NCBI GenBank assembly: GCA_937863215.1 | Contig: CALMFQ010000328.1 | Span: forward strand, 1-8,397 | Length of the DNA: 8,397 nucleotides | Reading direction: 5' to 3' | From: an uncultured Pseudomonadota bacterium | Lineage (GTDB): Bacteria > Pseudomonadota > Gammaproteobacteria > Burkholderiales > SCOH01 | Translations under genes and position numbers: made by a program | The notes under the pieces: model-generated | What the model was told of the DNA's origin: nothing | Databases searched by the model: none | The model's input: the letters and a program-made list of their open reading frames with translations, nothing else | Shown: positions 1 through 5,476 of the stretch, piece by piece | Numbering within the stretch: position 1 is the first letter of the stretch | Layout of the letters: every line of letters begins with the position of its first letter

Positions 1-410
1 CGCAGGTGACTTGCGCCAGCGCAGCCTATCTGGCCGAATATGGCATGCCGCATACACTGGCCGATCTGGCTGCGCATCGGGTGGTGGATTATTTTTCCGC
101 CTCCAGCGGCAAATCGTTGCCACTGGAATTCGTGATCGATGGCCAGACGCAGGCATTGCGGCTGCCGGCCGCGCTGGCCGTCAACAATGCCGATGCCTAT
201 GTCGCCGCCTGCGAAGCCGGGCTGGGAATCGTGCAGGCGCCGCGTTACCACGTCGCCGCGCAGCTGGCAGCGGCTACGCTGGTGGAATTGCTGCCGCAGC
301 AGCCACCGCCGGCCTTGCCGCTGGCCTTGCTGTATCCGCAGCAGCGGCAATTGCAGCCGCGCCTGCGGGTGTGGCTGGACTGGCTGTCGGAATTGTTCGC
401 AGCTCGTTAA
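1..410 (+). CDS. LysR-type transcriptional regulator, C-terminal fragment (5' end outside window)
   Basis: This is the end of a gene that begins before the window; the reading frame is already open at base 3 and ends at TAA 408-410. The visible part, about 136 residues, matches the second half of a LysR substrate-binding domain. It has the family-typical stretch 'CASAAYLAEYGMPHTLADLA', followed by a 'HRVVDYF' strand, an 'AVNNADAYVAACEAGLGIVQAP' type region (the ligand-pocket 'N..A...A...G.GI' pattern), and a C-terminal 'LPLALLYPQQRQLQPRLRVWLDWL' helix. The N-terminal helix-turn-helix is not in the window. The family regulates target genes in response to a small effector, which cannot be named here. 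It is followed by a repeat-rich gap and a gene on the opposite strand, so it is probably the last gene of its transcript. Confidence 0.88.
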   Translation, partial: QVTCASAAYLAEYGMPHTLADLAAHRVVDYFSASSGKSLPLEFVIDGQTQALRLPAALAVNNADAYVAACEAGLGIVQAPRYHVAAQLAAATLVELLPQQPPPALPLALLYPQQRQLQPRLRVWLDWLSELFAAR

Positions 411-691
411 CCGGCCTGCAGGGTACCGTCGCACAGATAAGGCCGCAGCCCGCCCCGATCCTTGACTCCTCTGCAAGCCGCTCTGCCATTGCCTCGCAGC
501 CTGGCCTGCAGACCAATAGGGGCGGGCGTTGCAGGGCTGCTCTGTAGCTTGGGTGGAGCAAAGCGATACCCAATAGCGGCATGGACGATTGCGAGGCAAC
601 GATGGCTATCGCTTGCTCCCCCATCCTGCCCGCTTGTTGAGCCAGGCTTAAGCTTCGCATGGGGCTTACAGCGAACCCGGGGCGACGGCAT
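411..691. other. Non-coding gap between convergent genes, rich in inverted repeats
   Basis: No convincing gene is present; the ORFs that cross it have low-complexity Ala/Arg translations and no start signals. The gap separates two 3' ends. It holds several inverted repeats, listed separately, and a 9-base direct repeat GGCCTGCAG at 413-421 and 503-511. TTCGC at 654-658 with GCGAA at 671-675 could form a weak hairpin just past the FapA stop. No T-rich tract follows any of these hairpins, so a classical intrinsic terminator is not evident for either neighbour. Confidence 0.6.
448..626. repeat. Compound palindromic intergenic repeat (REP/BIME-like)
   Basis: Three nested or interleaved inverted repeats are visible. 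GCCCGCCCC at 448-456 is complemented by GGGGCGGGC at 519-527. TTGCCTCGCA at 489-498 is complemented by TGCGAGGCAA at 590-599, with a flanking GCCA/TGGC match that extends it. The block at 550-572 recurs inverted at 603-623 with two single-base gaps and one mismatch. The 550-572 block is itself a hairpin, with TTGGGT at 549-554 pairing with ACCCAA at 568-573. The motif GGGTGGAGCAAAGCGATACCC resembles short palindromic repeats often scattered through proteobacterial intergenic regions. Copy number in this genome cannot be judged from one window. Confidence 0.6.
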
Positions 692-2329
692 CTAACTGAA
701 CAGGATGCGCGGGCGCTCGACATCGAGCTGTGCCACTACCGGGTGCAGCTTGTCGACGCTGACTTCCTGGATTGCGCTGCCGATGGTGAGGCGCACGTTG
801 CCGTGCATGGCTTTTTCGGCAACGATGCGGGCGCTGCGCATGAACTTCTGTCGTGCCAGCTGGTTGTCCGCTTCCTCTTGCGCCGCGGCCAGTTCGGCCT
901 GGCGCAGCCGCAGAGTGTTTTCGACTTTCTGCAGCAGTTCCGGCGAGGCTTTTTCGCTGTGCGCCAGATAGAAATTCTTCATTTTCACCAGCTCGTCCAG
1001 CGCGTGCCGGCGTGCTACGCAGGTCTGCTGCAGCCCGCGCAGCACGCGGCCTTCGCTCGGGTCGGTGCCGACCTCGATCTGCGTCAGCATGCCGGTATTG
1101 CTGCCGATCACGCCCGACTGCACCAGCTGCATCGCGCGCACCTTGCAGCCGAGAATGTGGCCGCTGCGCGAGCCGGGTTTGCCGACTAGCACCTGATTGC
1201 CGGCTTCCAGCTCGGACTGCATTGCCACATTGGCGATCAGGATCGCATCGCCGGCAACGATGTGTGCATTTTCGACGAAGCTGGCCTGCAGCGTGCCCTT
1301 GCAGCGGATTTCGGTTTGCGTGGCGCGATCCGGATTGCGGCCTTCGCTGTGGCCCTTGATGCCGCCGCTGACTTTGACGTTGCCACCGGCGTCGATGCTG
1401 GCCGCTTCCAGCGTGCCGCCGATGATCACATCGCCGCCGGCCTTGATGCTCATGCCGGAGGCGACATCGCCCTGCACGTTGACCGTGCCCTCGAAATCGA
1501 CGTTGCCGGTGGCGAGATTGACACCCTTGATCGTCAGCACCGGTTCGACGATCAGCGCATTGGCATCCAGCACCGGCTGGCCGCCGATGGCGGCAACCAG
1601 CAGATCGGGGTTGTCGGCAGCCACTTCCACGCCCTGCAATCTGGCCGGAAACAGCGCCATCTGCCCCGGCTCGGCCGGCACCGGCGCGCCAGCGACGGTA
1701 ACGCCATCGGTGCCGGCGCCCGGCGGAATACGCCGCAACAGCGGATCGCCCGGCTGCACCACCACCAGATTGCCAAGCTCGTGAAAATCCACCACATCGG
1801 TGGCGCCGAATTTGCGATGGCGCTGCTGCAGCTGTTCGATCAGGCTCTCCAGCCGGCCGTCGTCGCCGGTTTGCGGCGGGGTGCCCTGTGCCACCAGAAA
1901 GCCGTCGCCCGGCTTGGCAGCGTGTGCGATGCGTTCGATATCGTCGTGCATCAGGCCGGTTGTCGCACCGTGCTGCTGCAGGTAGTCACGGATGTCGTCG
2001 GCGCTCAGCGGTGGCAGGTTTTCCACCGGCAGGATCGACAGGAACGCTGCCATGCCGTCCGGGTTGATTTCCAGCTGCATGCGCTCGACCGGTTTGCTGC
2101 CGATCTGCTCGACGAACGGGTCGTCCTGATCGTTGTACAGCGCAACCGCTCGCGCCAGCCTGGCGCTGTCCAGCCGGTAGGCGGCGTAGGCCGAGGTGCC
2201 CAGGATCGCCTGCAGCAGCTCGGCGCTGATGCGCGCCCGGCCTGCTACCGGCTGGAACGATAGCTGCAATGTGCCGTCTGGAAGCTCGCTGAATTCCAGC
2301 CCGGGAATGACCGCTGCTGTCTGGCTCAT
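692..2329 (-). CDS. FapA family protein (DUF342, flagellar-assembly-A-like)
   Basis: The product has 545 residues, within the usual range for DUF342/FapA proteins. Residues 1-150 form an N-terminal region with several helices. Around residues 180-260 is the family's 'VDFHELG...VVQPGDPLLRRIPPG.GTDG.TVAG' segment. Residues 265-420 are a Gly-rich right-handed beta-helix-like repeat ('GNVDFEGTVNVQGDV', 'IKAGGDVIIGGTLEAA', 'SIDAGGNVKVSGGIKG'). Residues 430-510 form a Gln/Glu/Ala-rich probable coiled coil, followed by a short beta tail. No signal peptide or membrane segment is visible, so it is probably cytoplasmic. In Vibrio, FapA links sugar-PTS signalling to polar flagellum assembly; applying that role here is inference, as no flagellar gene is adjacent. 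The ATG at 2327-2329 has AGGAA at 2341-2345 as a fair ribosome binding site. The next gene upstream on the same strand is 144 bases away, so a shared transcript is possible but not required. Confidence 0.85.
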   Translation of the reverse strand: MSQTAAVIPGLEFSELPDGTLQLSFQPVAGRARISAELLQAILGTSAYAAYRLDSARLARAVALYNDQDDPFVEQIGSKPVERMQLEINPDGMAAFLSILPVENLPPLSADDIRDYLQQHGATTGLMHDDIERIAHAAKPGDGFLVAQGTPPQTGDDGRLESLIEQLQQRHRKFGATDVVDFHELGNLVVVQPGDPLLRRIPPGAGTDGVTVAGAPVPAEPGQMALFPARLQGVEVAADNPDLLVAAIGGQPVLDANALIVEPVLTIKGVNLATGNVDFEGTVNVQGDVASGMSIKAGGDVIIGGTLEAASIDAGGNVKVSGGIKGHSEGRNPDRATQTEIRCKGTLQASFVENAHIVAGDAILIANVAMQSELEAGNQVLVGKPGSRSGHILGCKVRAMQLVQSGVIGSNTGMLTQIEVGTDPSEGRVLRGLQQTCVARRHALDELVKMKNFYLAHSEKASPELLQKVENTLRLRQAELAAAQEEADNQLARQKFMRSARIVAEKAMHGNVRLTIGSAIQEVSVDKLHPVVAQLDVERPRILFS

Positions 2330-2363
2330 ACGTGGCTCGGTTCCTGCAATAGATTCAATCCGG

Positions 2364-2396
2364 TTATCGGAACGAGTACTGCATAACTGAACTATA
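2364..2396 (-). promoter_or_regulatory. Weak candidate promoter elements for the FapA gene
   Basis: Two elements lie on the minus strand ahead of the FapA start. TATAGT (complement of 2391-2396) matches the sigma-70 -10 box in four of six positions but has no good -35 partner at 17 bases. TCCGATAA (complement of 2364-2371) matches seven of eight bases of the sigma-28 -10 element GCCGATAA. The sequence at the proper distance for its -35 box is a poor match (about four of eight). Neither is strong; they are listed because this gap must otherwise rely on read-through from the upstream gene. Confidence 0.2.
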
Positions 2397-2434
2397 GCGA
2401 TGGATTTCCCTGCCGGCGATGGGGTGTTGGCCCG

Positions 2435-2465
2435 GCTGCGGTCATGGCGCTGCCGCAGCGTTTTT
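2435..2465 (+). terminator. Intrinsic-terminator-like hairpin with T tract on the plus strand
   Basis: GCTGCGG at 2435-2441 pairs with CCGCAGC at 2453-2459 (7 bp, 11-base loop), then one G, then TTTTT at 2461-2465. A competing inner hairpin, CGCTG-CCG-CAGCG (2448-2460), abuts the same T run. The orientation stops plus-strand transcription, yet both flanking genes are on the minus strand. On the minus strand the hairpin lies just after the stop of the S4 protein gene but lacks a U run, so any termination there would be weaker. Confidence 0.35.
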
Positions 2466-2473
2466 CCTGCAGA

Positions 2474-3202
2474 TCAGAAGCGTTCGTCCGGATACAGATA
2501 GCGCCATTGCCCCGGCTGCAGCCCGGCCACCGAAATGCGGCCGATGCGCTGGCGCTTCATCGCCGTCACCTGCAGCCCGACCTGCTGGCACATCCATTCG
2601 ATCTGTCCCGGCTGCGGATTTTTCAGCGCAAAGCGCAGCCGCGTGTCGTTCTGCCAGCTGACCTTGATCGGCGGCAGCGGCTGGCCGTCGTGGATCAGCC
2701 CGTGGTTGAGGCGTTTCAGGCCATGTTCGACGATGTCGCCGCTGACATCGACGAAGAATTCCTGTTCCACATGCGCCAGCTCCTTGCTCAGCTTGCGCTC
2801 CACGCGGTAATCCTGGCTGTATACCTGCAAGCCGCTGCAGAGATAGCCGAGCTGGCACAGCACTTTCTGCCCGCTCAGGTGGCGCTTGAGAAAGCGGAAT
2901 CCGGACTGGTCGTCGGCCACGCGGTTTTGCGCCGTGATCAGCGCCAGCGCCGGTTGCGGGCCATCGAGATTGGCATCGTATCCGGTCGGCTTGTGCAGGA
3001 TCAGCGTCACCGGTGTCACCGGTTCGGCGGTCGCGTTAGGGCGCAGGCGCAGGGTTTGCTTCGCGGTGACGCGCTGCGCCGGGTCTTCGCACACCACGCC
3101 ATCGATTTCGACCCAGCCGCCGGCAATGTATTCCTCGGCCTCGCGGCGCGAGCAGCCGAGCTGGGCGGCGAGTTGTTTGGCAAGGCGGATCGGTTCGGTC
3201 AT
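2474..3202 (-). CDS. S4-domain RluF/RsuA-like protein lacking the catalytic Asp
   Basis: The product has 242 residues. Residues 3-55 are an S4 RNA-binding domain ('IRLAKQLAAQLGCSRREAEE', 'GGWVEIDG'). Residues 65-230 match the RsuA/RluB/RluE/RluF pseudouridine synthase fold ('VTLILHKPTGYDANL', 'VEQEFFVDVSG', 'KVSWQNDTRLRFALKNPQPG', 'MKRQRIGRISV'). Active members carry G-R-L-D in motif II; here the aligned stretch is 'CQLGYLCSGLQVYSQD', with Gly119 where the nucleophilic Asp should be and Gln117 for the Arg. Pseudouridylation is therefore doubtful, and an RNA-binding role is more likely. I have some memory of similar Asp-less relatives in other proteobacteria, so this is probably a subfamily rather than a fresh mutation. 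The ATG at 3200-3202 is preferred over an in-frame GTG at 3212-3214, because the GTG has no ribosome binding site and lies only about nine bases from the likely transcription start. Confidence 0.8.
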   Translation of the reverse strand: MTEPIRLAKQLAAQLGCSRREAEEYIAGGWVEIDGVVCEDPAQRVTAKQTLRLRPNATAEPVTPVTLILHKPTGYDANLDGPQPALALITAQNRVADDQSGFRFLKRHLSGQKVLCQLGYLCSGLQVYSQDYRVERKLSKELAHVEQEFFVDVSGDIVEHGLKRLNHGLIHDGQPLPPIKVSWQNDTRLRFALKNPQPGQIEWMCQQVGLQVTAMKRQRIGRISVAGLQPGQWRYLYPDERF

Positions 3203-3229
3203 GGCGCGGCTCACTGGGTTGGGGCGACC

Positions 3230-3235
3230 ATTGTA
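3230..3235 (-). promoter_or_regulatory. Candidate -10 box for the S4-domain gene
   Basis: The minus strand reads TACAAT (complement of 3230-3235), five of six matches to the sigma-70 -10 consensus. It would start transcription near 3223, leaving about 20 bases before the ATG at 3202. No good -35 box is seen at 16-18 bases upstream, so the element may depend on an activator or be weak. Confidence 0.35.
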
Positions 3236-3286
3236 TCGGTTCGGCTGCCATTCCCCGGATTTATGTTGCGCCGGGCCTGAGCGCTG

Positions 3287-3310
3287 CTGTCAATCGGATT
3301 GGCAGTTTTT
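3287..3310 (+). terminator. Small hairpin followed by T5 in a divergent promoter region
   Basis: CTGTCAA at 3287-3293 pairs with TTGGCAG at 3299-3305 (seven pairs including one G-U), with loop TCGGA and TTTTT at 3306-3310. This has the form of a short intrinsic terminator reading plus-ward, but no plus-strand gene lies upstream. It sits just ahead of the hydrolase promoter and may insulate it, end a short leader or antisense RNA, or be chance. Confidence 0.25.
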
Positions 3311-3317
3311 GCGCTTG

Positions 3318-3347
3318 TTGGCGCGCCGTCCGGCTGCTAATTTTAAA
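3318..3347 (+). promoter_or_regulatory. Candidate promoter of the hydrolase-GST-thioesterase cluster
   Basis: TTGGCG at 3318-3323 and TTTAAA at 3342-3347 each match four of six sigma-70 consensus bases, with an 18-base spacer. An alternative pair is TTGTTG 3315-3320 with TAATTT 3338-3343 (17-base spacer, three of six each). Either choice puts the transcription start at about 3350-3354, at or inside the palindrome listed next, and leaves a leader of about 35-40 bases before the GTG start at 3389. Confidence 0.3.
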
Positions 3348-3349
3348 GT

Positions 3350-3363
3350 CAAACGAGCGTTTG
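3350..3363. promoter_or_regulatory. Palindromic operator candidate (PsrA/TetR-type)
   Basis: CAAACG-AG-CGTTTG is a perfect 6+6 inverted repeat with a 2-base centre. It fits the published form of the Pseudomonas PsrA box, (G/C)AAAC-N2-4-GTTT(G/C), here with a 4-base centre (GAGC). PsrA is a TetR-family repressor released by long-chain fatty acids. The site covers the expected transcription start, a position suited to repression. Regulator identity is inference: other TetR-family proteins use similar sites, and no regulator gene is adjacent. Confidence 0.4.
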
Positions 3364-3374
3364 CTCATGTTGCT

Positions 3375-3379
3375 GGAGG
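3375..3379 (+). promoter_or_regulatory. Ribosome binding site fixing the GTG start of the hydrolase
   Basis: GGAGG at 3375-3379 lies nine bases before the GTG at 3389-3391. An ATG at 3367-3369 precedes the Shine-Dalgarno sequence and is in another frame, so it cannot start this gene. Confidence 0.7.
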
Positions 3380-3388
3380 CTGCTGCAG

Positions 3389-4201
3389 GTGCGCGACATC
3401 ATACATTTCTCTCATGCCAACGGCTTCCCGGCCGCCGCCTATCGCAAGATGTTCGGCTATCTCGAACGCGATTACGATCTTGGTTATATCAATGCCATCG
3501 GCCACGACCCGCGCTTTCCGGTCACCGATTGCTGGCCGAACCTGATCGAGGAGCTGATCCTGTACATGGAGCAGCATTACGATCGGCCGGTGATCGCGGT
3601 CGGGCATTCGCTCGGCGGCTTTCTGTCGTTCTTTACCGCGCTGCGCCGGCCGGATCTGTTCAAGGCAATCGTGCTGCTCGATTCGCCGATCATGGGCCAC
3701 ATGAAATCGACCATGCTGGCAGTGGCCAAGCGTTTCGGCGTGATGGAGCGCATCACCCCGGCCGGAGCCTGCCGCGCGCGGCGGCGCGAGTGGGAGTCGG
3801 CCGAGGCTGCGGTGAGCTATTTCCGCGGCAAGCCGTTGTTCCGTCATTTCGATGCCGACTGCCTGCGCGATTACGCGCGCAACTGCACCGTGCCCAATGC
3901 CGAAGGCGGGGTGCGGCTGCTGTTCAATCCGGAAATCGAATACCTGATCTATTGTCATCTGCCGCATACCTATCCGGCCTACCGGCGCAAGCTGCAGGTG
4001 CCGGCCGGCTTTCTCGGCGGGCGCGATTCGCATCTGGTGAACGGCTTCGACGTCCGCAACATGCAGCGCAATCACGGCATCGTTTGCCGCCGGCTCGATG
4101 GCGGGCATCTGTTTCCGCTGGAGCACCCGCAGCAGGCGGCAGAGCAGATTCACCGCATGATCCAGCGTTTGCTGCAGCGCAGCACTACCCAGGCCGCGTG
4201 A
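3389..4201 (+). CDS. Alpha/beta-fold hydrolase
   Basis: This 270-residue serine hydrolase starts at GTG 3389 behind a strong ribosome binding site. The N-terminus 'HFSHANGFPAAAYRKMF' is the oxyanion-hole H-x-N-G-F segment of the family. 'VGHSLGGF' gives nucleophile Ser74. The likely acid is Asp213 in 'GGRDSHLV', and the base is His240 in 'DGGHLFPLEHP'. Residues 110-195 form the probable lid. No signal peptide is seen, so it should be cytoplasmic. The substrate cannot be read from the sequence; esters, thioesters or lactones are all possible for this fold. It leads a three-gene same-strand cluster with a GST-like protein 45 bases downstream and a thioesterase after that. A palindrome over its promoter suggests control by a TetR-type repressor. 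Confidence 0.87.
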   Translation: MRDIIHFSHANGFPAAAYRKMFGYLERDYDLGYINAIGHDPRFPVTDCWPNLIEELILYMEQHYDRPVIAVGHSLGGFLSFFTALRRPDLFKAIVLLDSPIMGHMKSTMLAVAKRFGVMERITPAGACRARRREWESAEAAVSYFRGKPLFRHFDADCLRDYARNCTVPNAEGGVRLLFNPEIEYLIYCHLPHTYPAYRRKLQVPAGFLGGRDSHLVNGFDVRNMQRNHGIVCRRLDGGHLFPLEHPQQAAEQIHRMIQRLLQRSTTQAA

Positions 4202-4213
4202 GTCCTGCGATAC

Positions 4214-4235
4214 TCGCGGGTAATCCCATACGCGA
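4214..4235 (+). other. Small imperfect hairpin before the GST-like gene
   Basis: TCGCG at 4214-4218 pairs with CGCGA at 4231-4235, with an inner GG/CC pair around a TAAT loop and an unpaired bulge. The right arm touches the weak GAAAG (4234-4238) that is the only purine-rich stretch before the ATG at 4247. It could modulate translation of the second gene, but it is short and may be chance. Confidence 0.2.
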
Positions 4236-4246
4236 AAGACTGCATC

Positions 4247-5005
4247 ATGAATCACCTGTTTGACGTACTTCTTTCCACCGCTGCATCCACCGTGCGCGGC
4301 TGGCGCGGCACCAGCGGCAGCAAGGCGGTGCAGCTGCCGCAACGCGCACTGATGCTGTTCGATCGCGAGGACGATGCGGAATGCCGGCTGGTGCGCGAGG
4401 CGCTGACCGAGCTGAATCTGGACGTGTCGATCATTCCGTGTCCGACCAAGGGCAACCGCTTCGCCAACGATCTGTACGCCTTGTCCGGCGGCAAGCAGGT
4501 GCCCTACCTGTACGACCCGAACATCGATTTCGGCAGCCGCGGTTCGCGCCAGATCATCGAATACCTGTTCCTGCAATATCGCGGCATTCCGGCACCGGCG
4601 GCGATGTTGCCGTCGCTATCCGGCATGCTGCGCGCCGGCCTGGCTTCGGCGGTGCGCCTCACCGGCAAGCTGGACGCGGTTGCATCGCGCGAGCCGGAAG
4701 AGCCGCTGGTGCTGTACAGCTTCGAATCCAGCCCGTTTGCGCGGCTGGTGCGCGAGCGCCTGTGCCAGCTGGAGCTGCCATACCGGCTGATCAATCTGGG
4801 CAAGCAGCAGTGGGCCGACATGGGGCCGGCGGCCATGCGCATCAAGCCGGGCAAATACAAGCCGCTGCCGAACAGCAAGCGCGATGAGTTTCTGAAGAAA
4901 TACGGCAAGGTACAGGTGCCGTTCCTGATCGACCCGAATACCGGCGTCGAAATGTTCGAATCGGCCGATATCGTTAGCTATCTGGACCATACCTATGGCC
5001 GCTGA
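4247..5005 (+). CDS. Tandem GST-N/glutaredoxin-like protein without CxxC motifs
   Basis: The 252-residue product contains two thioredoxin-fold GST N-terminal domains and no GST C-terminal helical domain. Domain 1 (about 33-112) has 'DAECRLVREALTELNLDV', 'CPTKGNRF', cis-Pro86 in 'KQVPYLYDP' and 'IIEYLFLQY'. Domain 2 (about 153-251) has 'SSPFARLVRERLCQLELPY', cis-Pro225 in 'VQVPFLIDPNTGVEMFES' and the glutathione-type Glu238-Ser239. The arrangement is like the two-domain GST-N proteins known from plants and bacteria, which often have CPFC or CPYC. Here the first motif is D-A-E-C (only Cys46 kept) and the second S-P-F-A (both Cys lost). Thiol-disulfide exchange is thus unlikely, at least in domain 2; glutathione binding or a scaffold role remains possible. 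The ribosome binding site is weak, and the gene ends 11 bases inside the thioesterase gene, suggesting coupled translation. Confidence 0.8.
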   Translation: MNHLFDVLLSTAASTVRGWRGTSGSKAVQLPQRALMLFDREDDAECRLVREALTELNLDVSIIPCPTKGNRFANDLYALSGGKQVPYLYDPNIDFGSRGSRQIIEYLFLQYRGIPAPAAMLPSLSGMLRAGLASAVRLTGKLDAVASREPEEPLVLYSFESSPFARLVRERLCQLELPYRLINLGKQQWADMGPAAMRIKPGKYKPLPNSKRDEFLKKYGKVQVPFLIDPNTGVEMFESADIVSYLDHTYGR

Positions 5006-5447
5006 GGCCGCCGCTATCCCGGCCGGCTTTCAGCCGCTGGCGCTCGGCAGCCCGTTCGTGCTGCAGTTCGGGCCGCTGTACGCACGCCATGCCGACAATA
5101 TCTTGCTGATCGGCATCCGCATCCAGCCGCATCACCTGAATCTGCACGGCAATGCCCACGGCGGCATGTTGCTGACGCTGGCGGATACCGCGCTCGGCTT
5201 GAACCTGTCGCAGTCGCACCATCCGCCGCTGCCGATGGTGACGGCCAATCTGTCATCCGAGTTTCTCGCGCCGGCAAAACTCGGCGAATGGCTGGAGGCG
5301 CAGGTGGAAATCCTGCGTGTCGGCAGCCGGCTCGGTTTTGCCGATTGCCGGCTGAAGGTGGGCGAGCGGCTGGTGATGCGCGCCAGCGGCACGTTCGCAG
5401 TGGTGCGCGGCGTGCCGGCGACTGCCACGGTGCCGTCCGACGGCTGA
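4995..5447 (+). CDS. PaaI-like hotdog-fold thioesterase
   Basis: This 150-residue protein has the length usual for single-domain hotdog thioesterases. The signature is 'NLHGNAHGGMLLTLADTALG' (residues 49-68), with His55-Gly56-Gly57 and Asp64 in the position used for catalysis in PaaI/YdiI-type enzymes. The later strands 'VTANLSSEFLAPAKLGEWLEAQVEILRVGSRLGFADCRL' also fit the fold. The family hydrolyses acyl-CoA thioesters, acyl or phenylacyl depending on the member; specificity cannot be read here. The ATG at 4995 lies inside the end of the GST-like gene (11-base overlap) and has no good ribosome binding site of its own, so translation is probably coupled. The downstream glycosyltransferase converges with only 29 bases between stops, and no terminator hairpin is visible there. 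Confidence 0.87.
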   Translation: MAAEAAAIPAGFQPLALGSPFVLQFGPLYARHADNILLIGIRIQPHHLNLHGNAHGGMLLTLADTALGLNLSQSHHPPLPMVTANLSSEFLAPAKLGEWLEAQVEILRVGSRLGFADCRLKVGERLVMRASGTFAVVRGVPATATVPSDG

Positions 5448-5476
5448 CGCTCCGCCACACCTGCCGGGATCGGTTT

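Noticed and set aside
274..723. Small minus-strand ORFs in the 411-691 gap
   Set aside because: They cross into the LysR gene or overlap the FapA 3' end, consist largely of repeat sequence and have no start signals.
1262..2263. Plus-strand open frame of 333 codons opposite the FapA gene
   Set aside because: It is the antisense of a well-supported family gene. Its translation is His/Gln/Ala/Arg-rich with no recognisable motif, and such long shadow frames are common in GC-rich DNA.
3203..3214. GTG start four codons upstream for the S4-domain protein
   Set aside because: It has no ribosome binding site and would leave almost no leader after the TACAAT -10 box; the ATG gives the usual family N-terminus.
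3365..4576. Minus-strand open frame of 403 codons opposite the hydrolase and GST-like genes
   Set aside because: It spans two real genes and their gap, has a low-complexity translation and no ribosome binding site, so it is a GC-driven shadow.
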